Counted from the first letter of the stretch, positions 1 through 6,385 are shown. The stretch: 9,282 nucleotides of DNA from Candidatus Pacearchaeota archaeon (GCA_002688335.1 NZCQ01000001.1:1-9282); one strand, 5' to 3'. Notes: generated by a model from the sequence alone, not told the origin. Numbers and translations are program-made.

Positions 1-592
1 CTAAATATTCAATTATTGGTGTTTTATCTTTTCCGAGAATTGTCATGGGAATATTTTTTATTTTCCCATGTTTATTTGATTTAGTATCTTGAAAATCACT
101 AATAAATTTTATTTTATTTTTCTCCAAAATTTCCAAGACTTTATTATTTACATTAAAACCTGGAGATGCAAAACTTGTAGGTTTTTTACCAAATAATCGT
201 ATGTATGTATTTATTGATTTATCAATTGTATTGTTGATATTAATCCTTTCCAAACCACGACTCCATTCTCTATGTTTCCATCCATGAAGGCCTAATTCAT
301 GACCTTCTTCTAGAATTCTTTTCAATGTTTTTTTATTTTCTTTAACAAAATCTCTTGGAAACAAAACCATTCTCAATTTTTCTTTTAACGACCATATTCT
401 GATTTTTCTTTCATTGGAAGTTTTTAGCTTATTTCTATATTTTAATAATTCAAGAATATTTGATTCCCCTCCCATAGATAAATAAAAAGATGCTTTAATG
501 TTGTATTTTTTCATCAAGTCTAATAATCTTGGCAGGCCTTCTTTTATTCCCTTATCTGATTCTAGATCAATTCTTAATGTGAAAGATTTCAT
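1..592 (-). CDS. ArnD-like polysaccharide/lipid-sugar deacetylase (3' end outside window)
   Basis: The frame is open from ATG at 592-590 down to the left edge, giving the first 197 residues with no stop; the C-terminus lies outside the window. Metal-site motifs of the NodB/polysaccharide deacetylase fold are visible: RIDLES at residues 7-12 (the ArnD variant of the usual TFDDG motif, with D9), HGWKH at 103-107 (the two metal-binding His, as HAWDH in ArnD) and FASPGF at 141-146. The KGIKEGLPRLLDLMKKYNI segment (residues 14-32) and IPMT at 181-184 also match ArnD, the enzyme that deformylates undecaprenyl-phosphate-linked 4-formamido-arabinose. By inference it removes a formyl or acetyl group from a polyprenyl-linked amino sugar at the membrane; the substrate cannot be read from sequence. 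It is divergent from the acyltransferase at 689. A TTTATAAA box on its strand at 630-623 is a plausible promoter. A generic NodB-family deacetylase is the alternative. Confidence 0.85.
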   Translation of the reverse strand, partial: MKSFTLRIDLESDKGIKEGLPRLLDLMKKYNIKASFYLSMGGESNILELLKYRNKLKTSNERKIRIWSLKEKLRMVLFPRDFVKENKKTLKRILEEGHELGLHGWKHREWSRGLERININNTIDKSINTYIRLFGKKPTSFASPGFNVNNKVLEILEKNKIKFISDFQDTKSNKHGKIKNIPMTILGKDKTPIIEYL

Positions 593-622
593 TTTTAAAT
601 ATGAAATAAGATAAAAGTTGTC

Positions 623-630
623 TTTATAAA
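623..630 (-). promoter_or_regulatory. TATA-like box for the ArnD-like gene
   Basis: TTTATAAA lies about 34 nt before the minus-strand ATG at 592, predicting a leader of only about 8 nt. The HemN-like gene has the same octamer at nearly the same distance from its start (6140-6133). It is AT-rich background, so this is a suggestion only. Confidence 0.4.
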
Positions 631-654
631 AATTATGAATAAAACTTCTTTCCG

Positions 655-667
655 AAAAATATAAATA
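655..667 (+). promoter_or_regulatory. Archaeal BRE/TATA box for the acyltransferase gene
   Basis: The sequence aaaaa followed by TATAAATA (660-667) is centred about 26 nt before the ATG at 689. That is the distance from TATA box to transcription start in archaea, so the mRNA is predicted to be leaderless. No Shine-Dalgarno motif precedes the ATG, which agrees. Confidence 0.6.
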
Positions 668-688
668 ACCCCAATAAAATTCATTTGA

Positions 689-1222
689 ATGAGTGAAGAA
701 AAAAAAGTAAGATTTGTTAGTAAGATTAGAATTGGTTTTATCAGAAAGATCTGGAATCGTTTTTGGTATTTCCTTGGTTATTTTGGATTAGGTAATAATC
801 TGAGAGTATTTGCAAACAAGGTACGGGGGGTAAAAATAGGCAAAAATGTTTTTATAGATGCAATGGTCCATATAGATACAGCTGTTCCACATTTAATAAC
901 TATAGAAGATAATGTAAAATTATCTATAGGAGTAAAGATTTTTGCACATAATTCTGTTTTTCAAGATGTTAACCCAAAAGATCCTATCGCAGTTTCCCCA
1001 GTCTTAATAAAAAAAAGAGCCCAGATAGCACCTAATGCAATTATTCTGGAAGGAGTAATTATAGGGGAAAATTCCATAATAGGAACCTCTGCCGTCGTTA
1101 ATAAAGATATACCTGATGGATATATTGCAGTTGGTATTCCTGCTAAGCCTATAAAAAAATATAAAGACGCTAGAGAAATATTTCTCAAAGAAGCTAATAA
1201 AAAACGAAAGATAAATAAGTGA
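689..1222 (+). CDS. Left-handed beta-helix (hexapeptide repeat) acyltransferase
   Basis: A 177-residue protein of the LbH acetyltransferase superfamily (NodL/LacA/WcaF-like). The N-terminal ~40 residues are basic and aromatic and could rest on the membrane. From about residue 47 the chain follows the hexapeptide periodicity (GVKIGKNVFI, LITIEDNV, AQIAPNAIILEGVIIGENS, IIGTSAVV) and ends in the family's closing motif, DIPDGYIAVGIPAKPIKKY at 140-158. H87 in KIFAHNS is the candidate catalytic His. Relatives acetylate sugar hydroxyls or amines from acetyl-CoA, so a glycan O- or N-acetyl transfer is likely, though the acceptor is unknown. The start at 689 is supported by the TATA box 26 nt upstream. 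Its stop lies 1 nt from the stop of the convergent CoA-transferase gene. Confidence 0.88.
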   Translation: MSEEKKVRFVSKIRIGFIRKIWNRFWYFLGYFGLGNNLRVFANKVRGVKIGKNVFIDAMVHIDTAVPHLITIEDNVKLSIGVKIFAHNSVFQDVNPKDPIAVSPVLIKKRAQIAPNAIILEGVIIGENSIIGTSAVVNKDIPDGYIAVGIPAKPIKKYKDAREIFLKEANKKRKINK

Positions 1223-1223
1223 A

Positions 1224-1994
1224 TTATCTGAAATTATCTAAAACCTGTTCTCTTTTTTCTTTTATTTCTAAGTCTCTTAGATTTAATGGATCTAATTTCT
1301 CGATTAATTCTTTGGTTTTATCATCCACTAAAACCATATTTTTAGGATTAGGAACAATCTTAAATTTGAATCCTGTTTTTTTCTGAACATCTTCAAGAGA
1401 ATAATAAGGATTTATTTCAGTAAGGGTAATTTTTTTATTCACAAATTCAAAAATACACATGTTGGTAATGATCTTATCTGGTCCTTTTCCTTTGCCCCAT
1501 CCATTGGCAGTTATGAAATCTACTTTTTTGACTAGGGTTCTATTATTATGATCAGGAATATATAAAACTATTTTTTTGATGAAGTGCATAACATCATCCA
1601 CCCCCATCCCTCCAGGAAGACGGACTTTTGGTTTTTTATGTTTTCCAATTACAGTGTTATTAATATTTCCAAATTTATCAACTTGTGCAGGTCTTAAGAA
1701 TTCTAGATGAATTTGATTATTCTGAAGCATATCTAAAAACTTAGATAATCCTAAATATGATTTCCCATTTTTATAATTCTCAAAACAAAAAGTTGAAGGG
1801 ATTTTTGGAATTATTTTTGGCTTCGAGAAAAATCCTCCAATTAAGTTAATCTTCTTTTTTTGCATAGCAAGAGCTGTTGCTATTAAAGGGATGAATGTTG
1901 CAGTGCCTTGCACAATAGTTTCACCTTCATTAATTTCTCTGGACAGATTTAAAACTAAAAAATTAGACACATTAAATTTTTCTTTATTTTCCAT
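1224..1994 (-). CDS. CoA-transferase subunit B (GctB/IpdB-like)
   Basis: A 256-residue protein of the class I CoA-transferase beta family. Seen in the sequence: QGTATFIPLIATALA near residues 29-43, AQVDKFGNINNTVIG at 103-117 (family form AQxDxxGNxNxTxIG), the glycine-rich VRLPGGMG at 124-131, and the VDFITANGWG block at 158-167. It pairs with the A subunit just upstream, whose last 11 nt it overlaps, so translation is probably coupled and the two chains should form an A2B2-type enzyme. The ESG-type segment that carries the catalytic Glu in true CoA-transferases appears here as LIGGFFSKP (51-59), with no Glu at the position I align. That suggests an IpdAB-like hydrolase/lyase role instead. The residues near 80-100 and the C-terminus after 215 are less conserved. 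The substrate is unknown. Confidence 0.82.
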   Translation of the reverse strand: MENKEKFNVSNFLVLNLSREINEGETIVQGTATFIPLIATALAMQKKKINLIGGFFSKPKIIPKIPSTFCFENYKNGKSYLGLSKFLDMLQNNQIHLEFLRPAQVDKFGNINNTVIGKHKKPKVRLPGGMGVDDVMHFIKKIVLYIPDHNNRTLVKKVDFITANGWGKGKGPDKIITNMCIFEFVNKKITLTEINPYYSLEDVQKKTGFKFKIVPNPKNMVLVDDKTKELIEKLDPLNLRDLEIKEKREQVLDNFR

Positions 1995-2724
1995 TTTTCT
2001 TCAGATGATTTAATATGTTTTTTATATCTGGCGAATAATAATTTTTACATCCAGTAGGATATGCACCTTTTTCAGTAACAATTATGTAATCCACAAATTC
2101 ATTGGATATTGTTACTTCATGAGGTTTTAGTTCTCCTATTTCTTCAACACTAAATATTCTAATTTTAGATGCTTGTGCCATTTCTTTTTCAGAAAAATCT
2201 GGCTCGTCGATTAGGATATTCCCAAATTTATCTGCTTTTTGTGCATGTATTATGCAAAAATCCGGATTTATTGCTTGTACTCCACATAAAATCTTTTTTG
2301 TAAAAGGATCTTTTATTTTTTTACAGGCAGGATTTATTTTAAAAATATCAGAATTAATTATTGATGCTGTTGGAATAAATGGAACTCCTAATGCACCAGC
2401 CTTGAGGCGGAGGTAATATAATATTTCTGTTAAATCTTCGAAAATAACTTCTCCGGATTCTACAGTATTACTAATTATTCGTGAAAAACCAAGCCCTTCA
2501 TAACCAACATAAGCAGCAGAAATTTTTTTGACTTTTGATTTTTCTACTAATAGATCCACATCCAATGAACCTGCGAGAGTATATATATTTAGATTATTAA
2601 TATTACTTTTTGTTATTTCTTTAATTATCTCAATTGGTTTTCTGTTTATTGTAAATCCTCCTATCGCAACAGTAGAATTTGATTTTATGATTTTTTTAAT
2701 ATCAGATAAATTAATATATTCCAT
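1984..2724 (-). CDS. CoA-transferase subunit A (GctA/IpdA-like)
   Basis: A 246-residue protein of the class I CoA-transferase alpha family. VAIGGF at residues 19-24 is the nucleotide-binding entry motif, GYEGLGF at 74-80 matches the GctA-type loop, and VESGEVIFEDLTE (88-100) followed by LRLKAGALGVPFIPT (105-119) is the family core. HAQKADKFGNI at 160-170 matches the conserved HxQxADxxGN block. It starts 2 nt after the GNAT stop and overlaps the B-subunit start by 11 nt, so it is the third gene of a four-gene minus-strand operon. Known relatives move CoA between glutaconate, 3-oxoacids and acetate, or open rings in steroid breakdown (IpdAB). None of these obviously fits a glycan operon, so the role here is open. 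Confidence 0.83.
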   Translation of the reverse strand: MEYINLSDIKKIIKSNSTVAIGGFTINRKPIEIIKEITKSNINNLNIYTLAGSLDVDLLVEKSKVKKISAAYVGYEGLGFSRIISNTVESGEVIFEDLTEILYYLRLKAGALGVPFIPTASIINSDIFKINPACKKIKDPFTKKILCGVQAINPDFCIIHAQKADKFGNILIDEPDFSEKEMAQASKIRIFSVEEIGELKPHEVTISNEFVDYIIVTEKGAYPTGCKNYYSPDIKNILNHLKKNGK

Positions 2725-2726
2725 AT

Positions 2727-3275
2727 TTATTTCTTATTTTTTTGTTTTAAATCTTTCATATATTCTGTTATAGGAATATTGAATTTGACTTCTTCCCCTA
2801 GATCCGGAATTCCTTTTTCATCAATATGGTATGCAAATTGATACAATGTTTTTCCTCCAGGAGTATGTTTTCTCATGGTGGCTTCAATTTCAAACCCAAG
2901 ATTTTCAAACATCTTAAACACAGAAGGATTATCACCAACTAAAGAATCTGTGACTTTTCTCCTACCCTCCATGTCGAATATTTTTATAGCCACTTTGTAC
3001 AACAATTTTCCAATTCCTTGATTACGATATTCGGGAAGAACAGCTACTTTCCCGCCTTTCCCTATATGGGATTGTGGCCTATGAAGTTTTAATACTCCAA
3101 CTATTTTGTTATCGGATTCTATCACAATAAGAGAGACTTTTCCATCAGCATTTCCCTTTATACTTTTTTTTACTTCTTTAACATCTGTGTACGGTAAGAA
3201 ATCCTCTCCAGATTGATAAACTTTTAAGATTTCATCTGCCTCTTCAAATTTGGCCAGTCTTACAATTTTCCTCAT
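2727..3275 (-). CDS. GNAT-family N-acetyltransferase
   Basis: A 182-residue GCN5-related acetyltransferase. Motif A, with the acetyl-CoA pyrophosphate loop, is VAVLPEYRNQGIGKLLY at residues 77-93 (RNQGIGK matches Q/RxxGxG/A). Motif B is seen as DNPSVFKMFENLGFEIEAT at 115-133. Beta strands VSLIVIESDNKIVGVLKL (47-64) precede motif A as expected. The tail from about 150 (IDEKGIPDLGEEV) is an extension beyond the core fold. Its ATG overlaps the TGA of the GT4 gene as ATGA, and its stop is 2 nt from the A subunit of the CoA-transferase. It may acetylate an amino sugar made or used by its neighbours, or a small molecule or protein; specificity cannot be read from GNAT motifs. Confidence 0.85.
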   Translation of the reverse strand: MRKIVRLAKFEEADEILKVYQSGEDFLPYTDVKEVKKSIKGNADGKVSLIVIESDNKIVGVLKLHRPQSHIGKGGKVAVLPEYRNQGIGKLLYKVAIKIFDMEGRRKVTDSLVGDNPSVFKMFENLGFEIEATMRKHTPGGKTLYQFAYHIDEKGIPDLGEEVKFNIPITEYMKDLKQKNKK

Positions 3276-4414
3276 TTTAGAGTTTCTTCATAAATTTTTC
3301 TTAATTGTTTATTCCTTTTACTAATACTGAATTTTCCATTTTCATCTTCAATCATTTTTCTGCTCTCTTTTCCCATTTTTTCTCTTAATTTTTTATTTTC
3401 AATTAAAATAGATAATTTTTCAACAAGCTGTTTTACTATTTCCGGATGGATTTTACTCCAATCTTCTGAAAGTTTTCTTCTTTTTCCATATGGGATATAG
3501 TTTTCCCAAGAATATCCACTTTTTATTAAAAAACCATTTTTCCCATCTTCAATTAATTCAGAAACAGTCATGTTTTCTGTACCAACTATTGGAAGTCCTG
3601 CAGACATTGCTTCAAGAAAAACCACCCCATAGTTATCTTGGTGTGTTGGAAGCACAAAAATGTCTGAGCTTAAATACATCTCATCAAAGAGTTTATCTCT
3701 TGAAAAATGCCCTTTTATTAATTTTAATCCTTTAAGTTTTTCTAGATTCTTATATTTCTCAGGAAATTCATCTCCTTTAATTTTCAATTCCAAATTTTTA
3801 TATTTTTTGATTAATATCTCATAAGCCTTTAGCAAATCATGCGTCCCTTTCCCATAAAATCCTTTCCCAAGAAAAGATAATATTATCTTATTGTCTTTTC
3901 TTTTGATTTTCTTTTTTTTACAAGGTCTCATAGCTAAATAAAGCACTTCAATTTTATCTTCGAATTTGCTGCAGTCTATTGCCATATGAAAAGTTTTGTT
4001 TGCAGCTTCACTTTGAGGGAGAATTTTTTTACATTTTTTAGATGATAATGAATTTATTATTATTCTTTTTATGAGGGGATTTTTCATAGCCTCCCAATTA
4101 AAACTCGTAAAAATCTCCCCGGATTCTAAATCAACAATCCATGGTTTATTTGGTTTTATCTGCAAAATTCCTCTTGTAGAATGAATTAAATCAGTATCCT
4201 TATCGGTCTTTGTATGAGTCATTCTCGGTATTGGAAGGAAATTGAGGAGTAAACCATGTAAGGCTATCTTTTTTTCTGTGAACCACCCATGATAAGAAGT
4301 TTTAATCCTATTTATTTTATACTTTACTCCTTCTGGAGGAAAGTCAAGTATTTCATCAAATTGGGGATGAGGGCTAGCTAAAATAGACACTTTAATTTCT
4401 CTTTGTTTTTTCAT
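3272..4414 (-). CDS. GT4-family glycosyltransferase (GT-B fold)
   Basis: A 380-residue GT-B glycosyltransferase of the GT4 family (Glycos_transf_1). The C-terminal donor domain begins near residue 175 with IILSFLGKGFYGKGTHDLLKA (178-198), the GxxxxKG strand-loop, followed by LELKIKGD (208-215) and DIFVLPTHQDNYGVVFLEAM (251-270), then VSELIEDGKNGFLI. The EX7E motif that binds the nucleotide sugar here reads D260-NYGVVFL-E268, with Asp in place of the first Glu. The N-terminal half (ILASPHPQFDE, LIHSTRG, WIVDLESGE) is the variable acceptor domain. It is the first gene of the operon GT4-GNAT-CoA-transferase A-B, so it likely adds a sugar to a lipid-linked or surface glycan at the inner membrane face. 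Repeat A begins 61 nt upstream of the start. Confidence 0.87.
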   Translation of the reverse strand: MKKQREIKVSILASPHPQFDEILDFPPEGVKYKINRIKTSYHGWFTEKKIALHGLLLNFLPIPRMTHTKTDKDTDLIHSTRGILQIKPNKPWIVDLESGEIFTSFNWEAMKNPLIKRIIINSLSSKKCKKILPQSEAANKTFHMAIDCSKFEDKIEVLYLAMRPCKKKKIKRKDNKIILSFLGKGFYGKGTHDLLKAYEILIKKYKNLELKIKGDEFPEKYKNLEKLKGLKLIKGHFSRDKLFDEMYLSSDIFVLPTHQDNYGVVFLEAMSAGLPIVGTENMTVSELIEDGKNGFLIKSGYSWENYIPYGKRRKLSEDWSKIHPEIVKQLVEKLSILIENKKLREKMGKESRKMIEDENGKFSISKRNKQLRKIYEETLK

Positions 4415-4474
4415 TTAAGTTACAAGAATACTACTAGCTTTAGCTAGCAGGGGAATCGCATCCCTTCCTTTTCC
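4415..4474 (-). promoter_or_regulatory. Leader region of the GT4 operon with a small palindrome
   Basis: No TATA box is present 26 nt before the GT4 ATG. The nearest TATA-like sequence (TAAATTTA, 4482-4475) is at the edge of repeat A about 65 nt upstream, which would give a leader of about 40 nt. Within that leader, 4434-4447 is a perfect 14-nt palindrome apart from the centre (CTAGCT-tt-AGCTAG). It could be an operator or a small hairpin, but the stem is short. Speculative. Confidence 0.3.
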
Positions 4475-4605
4475 TAAATTTATTTATTCTGTGATTCATG
4501 ATTATAGACTAAATCGAATATAGTGTGAACTTTATTTTTGGGTTGAATATGGGTATCATTCTTATGAAACTTTATGACTGAAATAATTATTCTATTGAAT
4601 ATATA
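4475..4605. repeat. Repeat A, left copy (131 bp direct repeat)
   Basis: Aligns without gaps to 6137-6267 with about 10 differences in 131 (roughly 92% identity, counted by hand; eight of the ten are transitions). Positions 4568-4599 are identical across 32 nt in both copies. All frames carry stops, so it is not coding. It holds the 10-nt AT palindrome AATAATTATT (4582-4591), conserved in the other copy. It lies between the GT4 operon start and the 3' end of the HemN-like gene, in the same orientation as the copy upstream of the HemN-like gene. The left edge carries a TATA-like AAATAAATTTA on the minus strand. Confidence 0.93.
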
Positions 4606-4722
4606 AACTTAATCCAAGCACGTATAAGACAAACTTGTACTAAACACAACTCAAAATAGTTGAGATGAGTATTGCATCATGCGTATTAATAGGATGCTGT
4701 CGACTAAATGCGATAGAGAAAG
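4606..4722. other. Non-coding spacer downstream of the HemN-like gene
   Basis: Between repeat A and the stop of the HemN-like gene. No convincing gene or RNA was seen. On the minus strand it holds a weak inverted repeat (CTCAA-aatag-TTGAG at 4650-4664, overlapping an alternative CAACT/AGTTG pairing), too short to call a terminator. It has no match to the sequence following repeat A', so the left-hand homology stops sharply at about 4605. Confidence 0.5.
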
Positions 4723-6102
4723 TCATATTCTATTAAATCTTGTTGGATATTTTTTATGCCTGTCAAAAGCACTAAGAATTACCTCTGTGAATGGTATTCC
4801 TCTTTCAGTTATTGTTAATGTTCCATTAGATCTCGATATTAAACCATCTCCTTCAAATTCATCTAAACTTTTAGATTCTTCTTCAAAATACTCACTAAAA
4901 GGAGAGTTAGTTTGTTTTTCAATATCACCAATGTCTACACTAAAATAAGTTCGTAATCTTTTCATCATATTTCTTCTTAAAGAATCATCCATACTAAGTT
5001 TTAAACCCCTGTAAATTGGAAGTTCTCCTCTTGACAATGCATCATCATATAATTTTTTTTCATAAAAATTCTGAAATAAAAATCTTTTCCCAAACTCACC
5101 ATGACCAGACCTACCTATTGGGATAACATTTGAAGTATTCCCTGTTATAGCACCAAGAGAAGTATAAGTGGCTTTATGTTTATCAAGTGAGTCTGCAACA
5201 ACATCATTTGGCTTTGCAAAATGTTCAAATCCAGTACGAATATATCCAGCATTCATAATTGTTTCAACACCTCTTTCGAAAATTTTTTTTCGTTCTTCAA
5301 AACTTGGTAAATTGTGTTCTAATTTTCTCATATGCTCACGAAAATTTGGAGCATAATTAAAGAAGCAAAATGAAATACGGTCTGGAGATAATGATGCAGC
5401 TTCCCCCATAGTTCTTTGTATAGAATCCGGAGTTTGTAAAGGTAATCCTACAAGAAAATCAAGGTTAATGCTTGATAGCTTTTTCCTTGCATCAGAATCT
5501 AGCAGTCGTGTTATTAAATTAATTGGCTGAACACGGTTTATGGCCTTTTGAACTGCAGGATCAAAATCTTGAATTCCCATAGAAATTGTGTTTATTCCTT
5601 TTTCAGTATAGTGTGCTAATCTTTCTGGTGAAGCATGCCTTGGATCAATTTCTATACAGAATCTACTTAAATTATCAACATCACAAAACTCATTAATTCT
5701 ATCTGCTAAAAGATCGAATTCTCTTTCTTTCAGATAGGTTGGACTTCCACCACCTAAAAATATTTCGCGGATATCTAGATCTAAAGAATTTTCATCAAGA
5801 AATCTCTCAAGTAAATCCATCTCTCTAAAAAGAGAATTCTGAAGATAATCTTGAGCTCTTGAATAATCAGAAGTTATTTCTTTATAACAAATACAAAAAA
5901 GACATTGTTTTACACAAAAAGGAATATGAAGATAAAGTAAACTTGATCCAGAATCATCTCTTGTAAAAGTATCTAATAAAGCACCCCTGTATTCTTCATC
6001 TCCAAAATCTTCTGACCAATCACCTTTGTGGGGATAATCTGAATAGCCATCTGCATAAACATTATATTTCCTTACTAACTCATCATCAAGTAATTCAGCC
6101 AT
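4723..6102 (-). CDS. hemN: HemN-family radical SAM protein (coproporphyrinogen III dehydrogenase-like)
   Basis: A 459-residue protein, close to the 457 of E. coli HemN and similar along its whole length. LYLHIPFC (56-63) opens the cluster motif C63-VKQ-C67-LF-C70-I-C72, including the extra Cys of HemN after the CX3CX2C triad. LGGGSPTYL (116-124), IEIDPR (150-155), SMGIQDF (174-180), NR at 189-190, LDFLVGLP (214-221) and EHFAKPND (293-300) match HemN's SAM and substrate-site blocks in order; the C-terminal domain ends FDRHKKYPTRFNRI. HemN oxidatively decarboxylates coproporphyrinogen III without oxygen, but archaea make haem through sirohaem and AhbD, so a related radical SAM role (for example haem handling) is possible. 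By my count it has about 24 Lys and 35 Arg and is acidic, unlike its Lys-rich neighbours, suggesting transfer. It is flanked by repeat A copies. A TTTATAAA box lies 34 nt before the start. Confidence 0.85.
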   Translation of the reverse strand: MAELLDDELVRKYNVYADGYSDYPHKGDWSEDFGDEEYRGALLDTFTRDDSGSSLLYLHIPFCVKQCLFCICYKEITSDYSRAQDYLQNSLFREMDLLERFLDENSLDLDIREIFLGGGSPTYLKEREFDLLADRINEFCDVDNLSRFCIEIDPRHASPERLAHYTEKGINTISMGIQDFDPAVQKAINRVQPINLITRLLDSDARKKLSSINLDFLVGLPLQTPDSIQRTMGEAASLSPDRISFCFFNYAPNFREHMRKLEHNLPSFEERKKIFERGVETIMNAGYIRTGFEHFAKPNDVVADSLDKHKATYTSLGAITGNTSNVIPIGRSGHGEFGKRFLFQNFYEKKLYDDALSRGELPIYRGLKLSMDDSLRRNMMKRLRTYFSVDIGDIEKQTNSPFSEYFEEESKSLDEFEGDGLISRSNGTLTITERGIPFTEVILSAFDRHKKYPTRFNRI

Positions 6103-6132
6103 ATTATTTGTTCCTTATTGAAAATCTTTCTT

Positions 6133-6140
6133 TTTATAAA
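6133..6140 (-). promoter_or_regulatory. TATA-like box for the HemN-like gene
   Basis: TTTATAAA on the minus strand, centred about 34 nt before the ATG at 6102, overlapping the inner edge of repeat A'. An AAGGA sequence 8-12 nt before the ATG (around 6114-6110) could act as a ribosome binding site on the short leader. Confidence 0.45.
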
Positions 6141-6267
6141 TTTATTTATTCCGGGATTCATGATTATAGATTAAATCGAATATAATATGAACTTTATTTT
6201 TGAGTTGAATATAGGTATAATTCTTATGGAACTTTATGACTGAAATAATTATTCTATTGAACATATA
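6137..6267. repeat. Repeat A', right copy (131 bp direct repeat)
   Basis: Second copy of repeat A (offset 1662 nt from 4475-4605), about 92% identical, same orientation. It lies directly upstream of the HemN-like gene and ends where repeat B' begins (6267/6268). Together the two copies bracket the HemN-like gene and its promoter as a unit that homologous recombination could delete or exchange. Confidence 0.93.
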
Positions 6268-6342
6268 GTTTTTAAAGATTATTATGAAAAACACCTAGAT
6301 TAACCAAATATTTGCTTGAATCTTTTCCTTATAACTTCATAA
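6268..6342. repeat. Repeat B', left copy (~75 bp direct repeat)
   Basis: Aligns without gaps to 8065-8139 with about 6 differences. Positions 6268-6299 correspond to the sequence just downstream of the GT10 stop codon, and 6300-6342 to the last codons of GT10. Similarity fades after about 6342. A few further bases (acat before gttttt) may match with a small gap, so the left edge is certain only to within about 10 nt. Confidence 0.92.
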
Positions 6343-6365
6343 TTATTACCTATTTCGATAATTTT
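6300..6365 (-). pseudogene. 3' stub of a second GT10 fucosyltransferase gene
   Basis: Read on the minus strand, the frame ending at TAA 6302-6300 gives NNYEVIRKRFKQIFG-stop, matching the last residues of the intact GT10 protein (VDDKVIRKRLKQIFG-stop at 8097). Before it the frame reads KIIEIGNN, which resembles RIIEIDND about 30 residues further up the intact protein, as if an internal deletion joined the two; this second match is short and weaker. A stop (6368-6366) closes the frame just upstream, and nothing else of the ~360-residue protein remains. It is a relic of a former GT10 gene in the position now held by the CgeB-like gene. Because the remnant has no start, it is presumably not translated. 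Confidence 0.75.
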
Positions 6366-6385
6366 TTATACATATTTTTTTAAAC
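6365..6385 (+). promoter_or_regulatory. TATA-like sequence before the CgeB-like gene
   Basis: tttatacat (6365-6373) and ttttaaacc (6377-6385) lie about 37 and 25 nt before the ATG at 6406. Either could be the TATA element; the second gives a leaderless message like those of neighbouring genes. The region is so AT-rich that neither is certain. Confidence 0.35.

Noticed and set aside
961..1188. Minus-strand open frame inside the hexapeptide acyltransferase
   Set aside because: The hydrophobic translation is the mirror of the repeat-rich LbH coding sequence; no independent support.
4434..4447. CTAGCT/AGCTAG palindrome as a terminator hairpin
   Set aside because: A 6-bp stem with a 2-nt loop and no T-run; kept only as a speculative leader element.
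4650..4664. CTCAA/TTGAG inverted repeat as a terminator for the HemN-like gene
   Set aside because: Five-base stem with no T-run at the right place; archaeal termination does not rely on such hairpins.
4679..4948. Open frame of 89 codons on the plus strand over the 3' end of the HemN-like gene
   Set aside because: Antisense shadow of a well-supported gene, with no recognisable motif or promoter.
4475..6267. Repeat A as an insertion-sequence terminus or target-site duplication
   Set aside because: No transposase, no inverted termini, and 131 bp at about 92% identity is far too long and diverged for a target-site duplication.
4475..6342. CRISPR array
   Set aside because: Only two copies of each repeat, each much too long, separated by whole genes.
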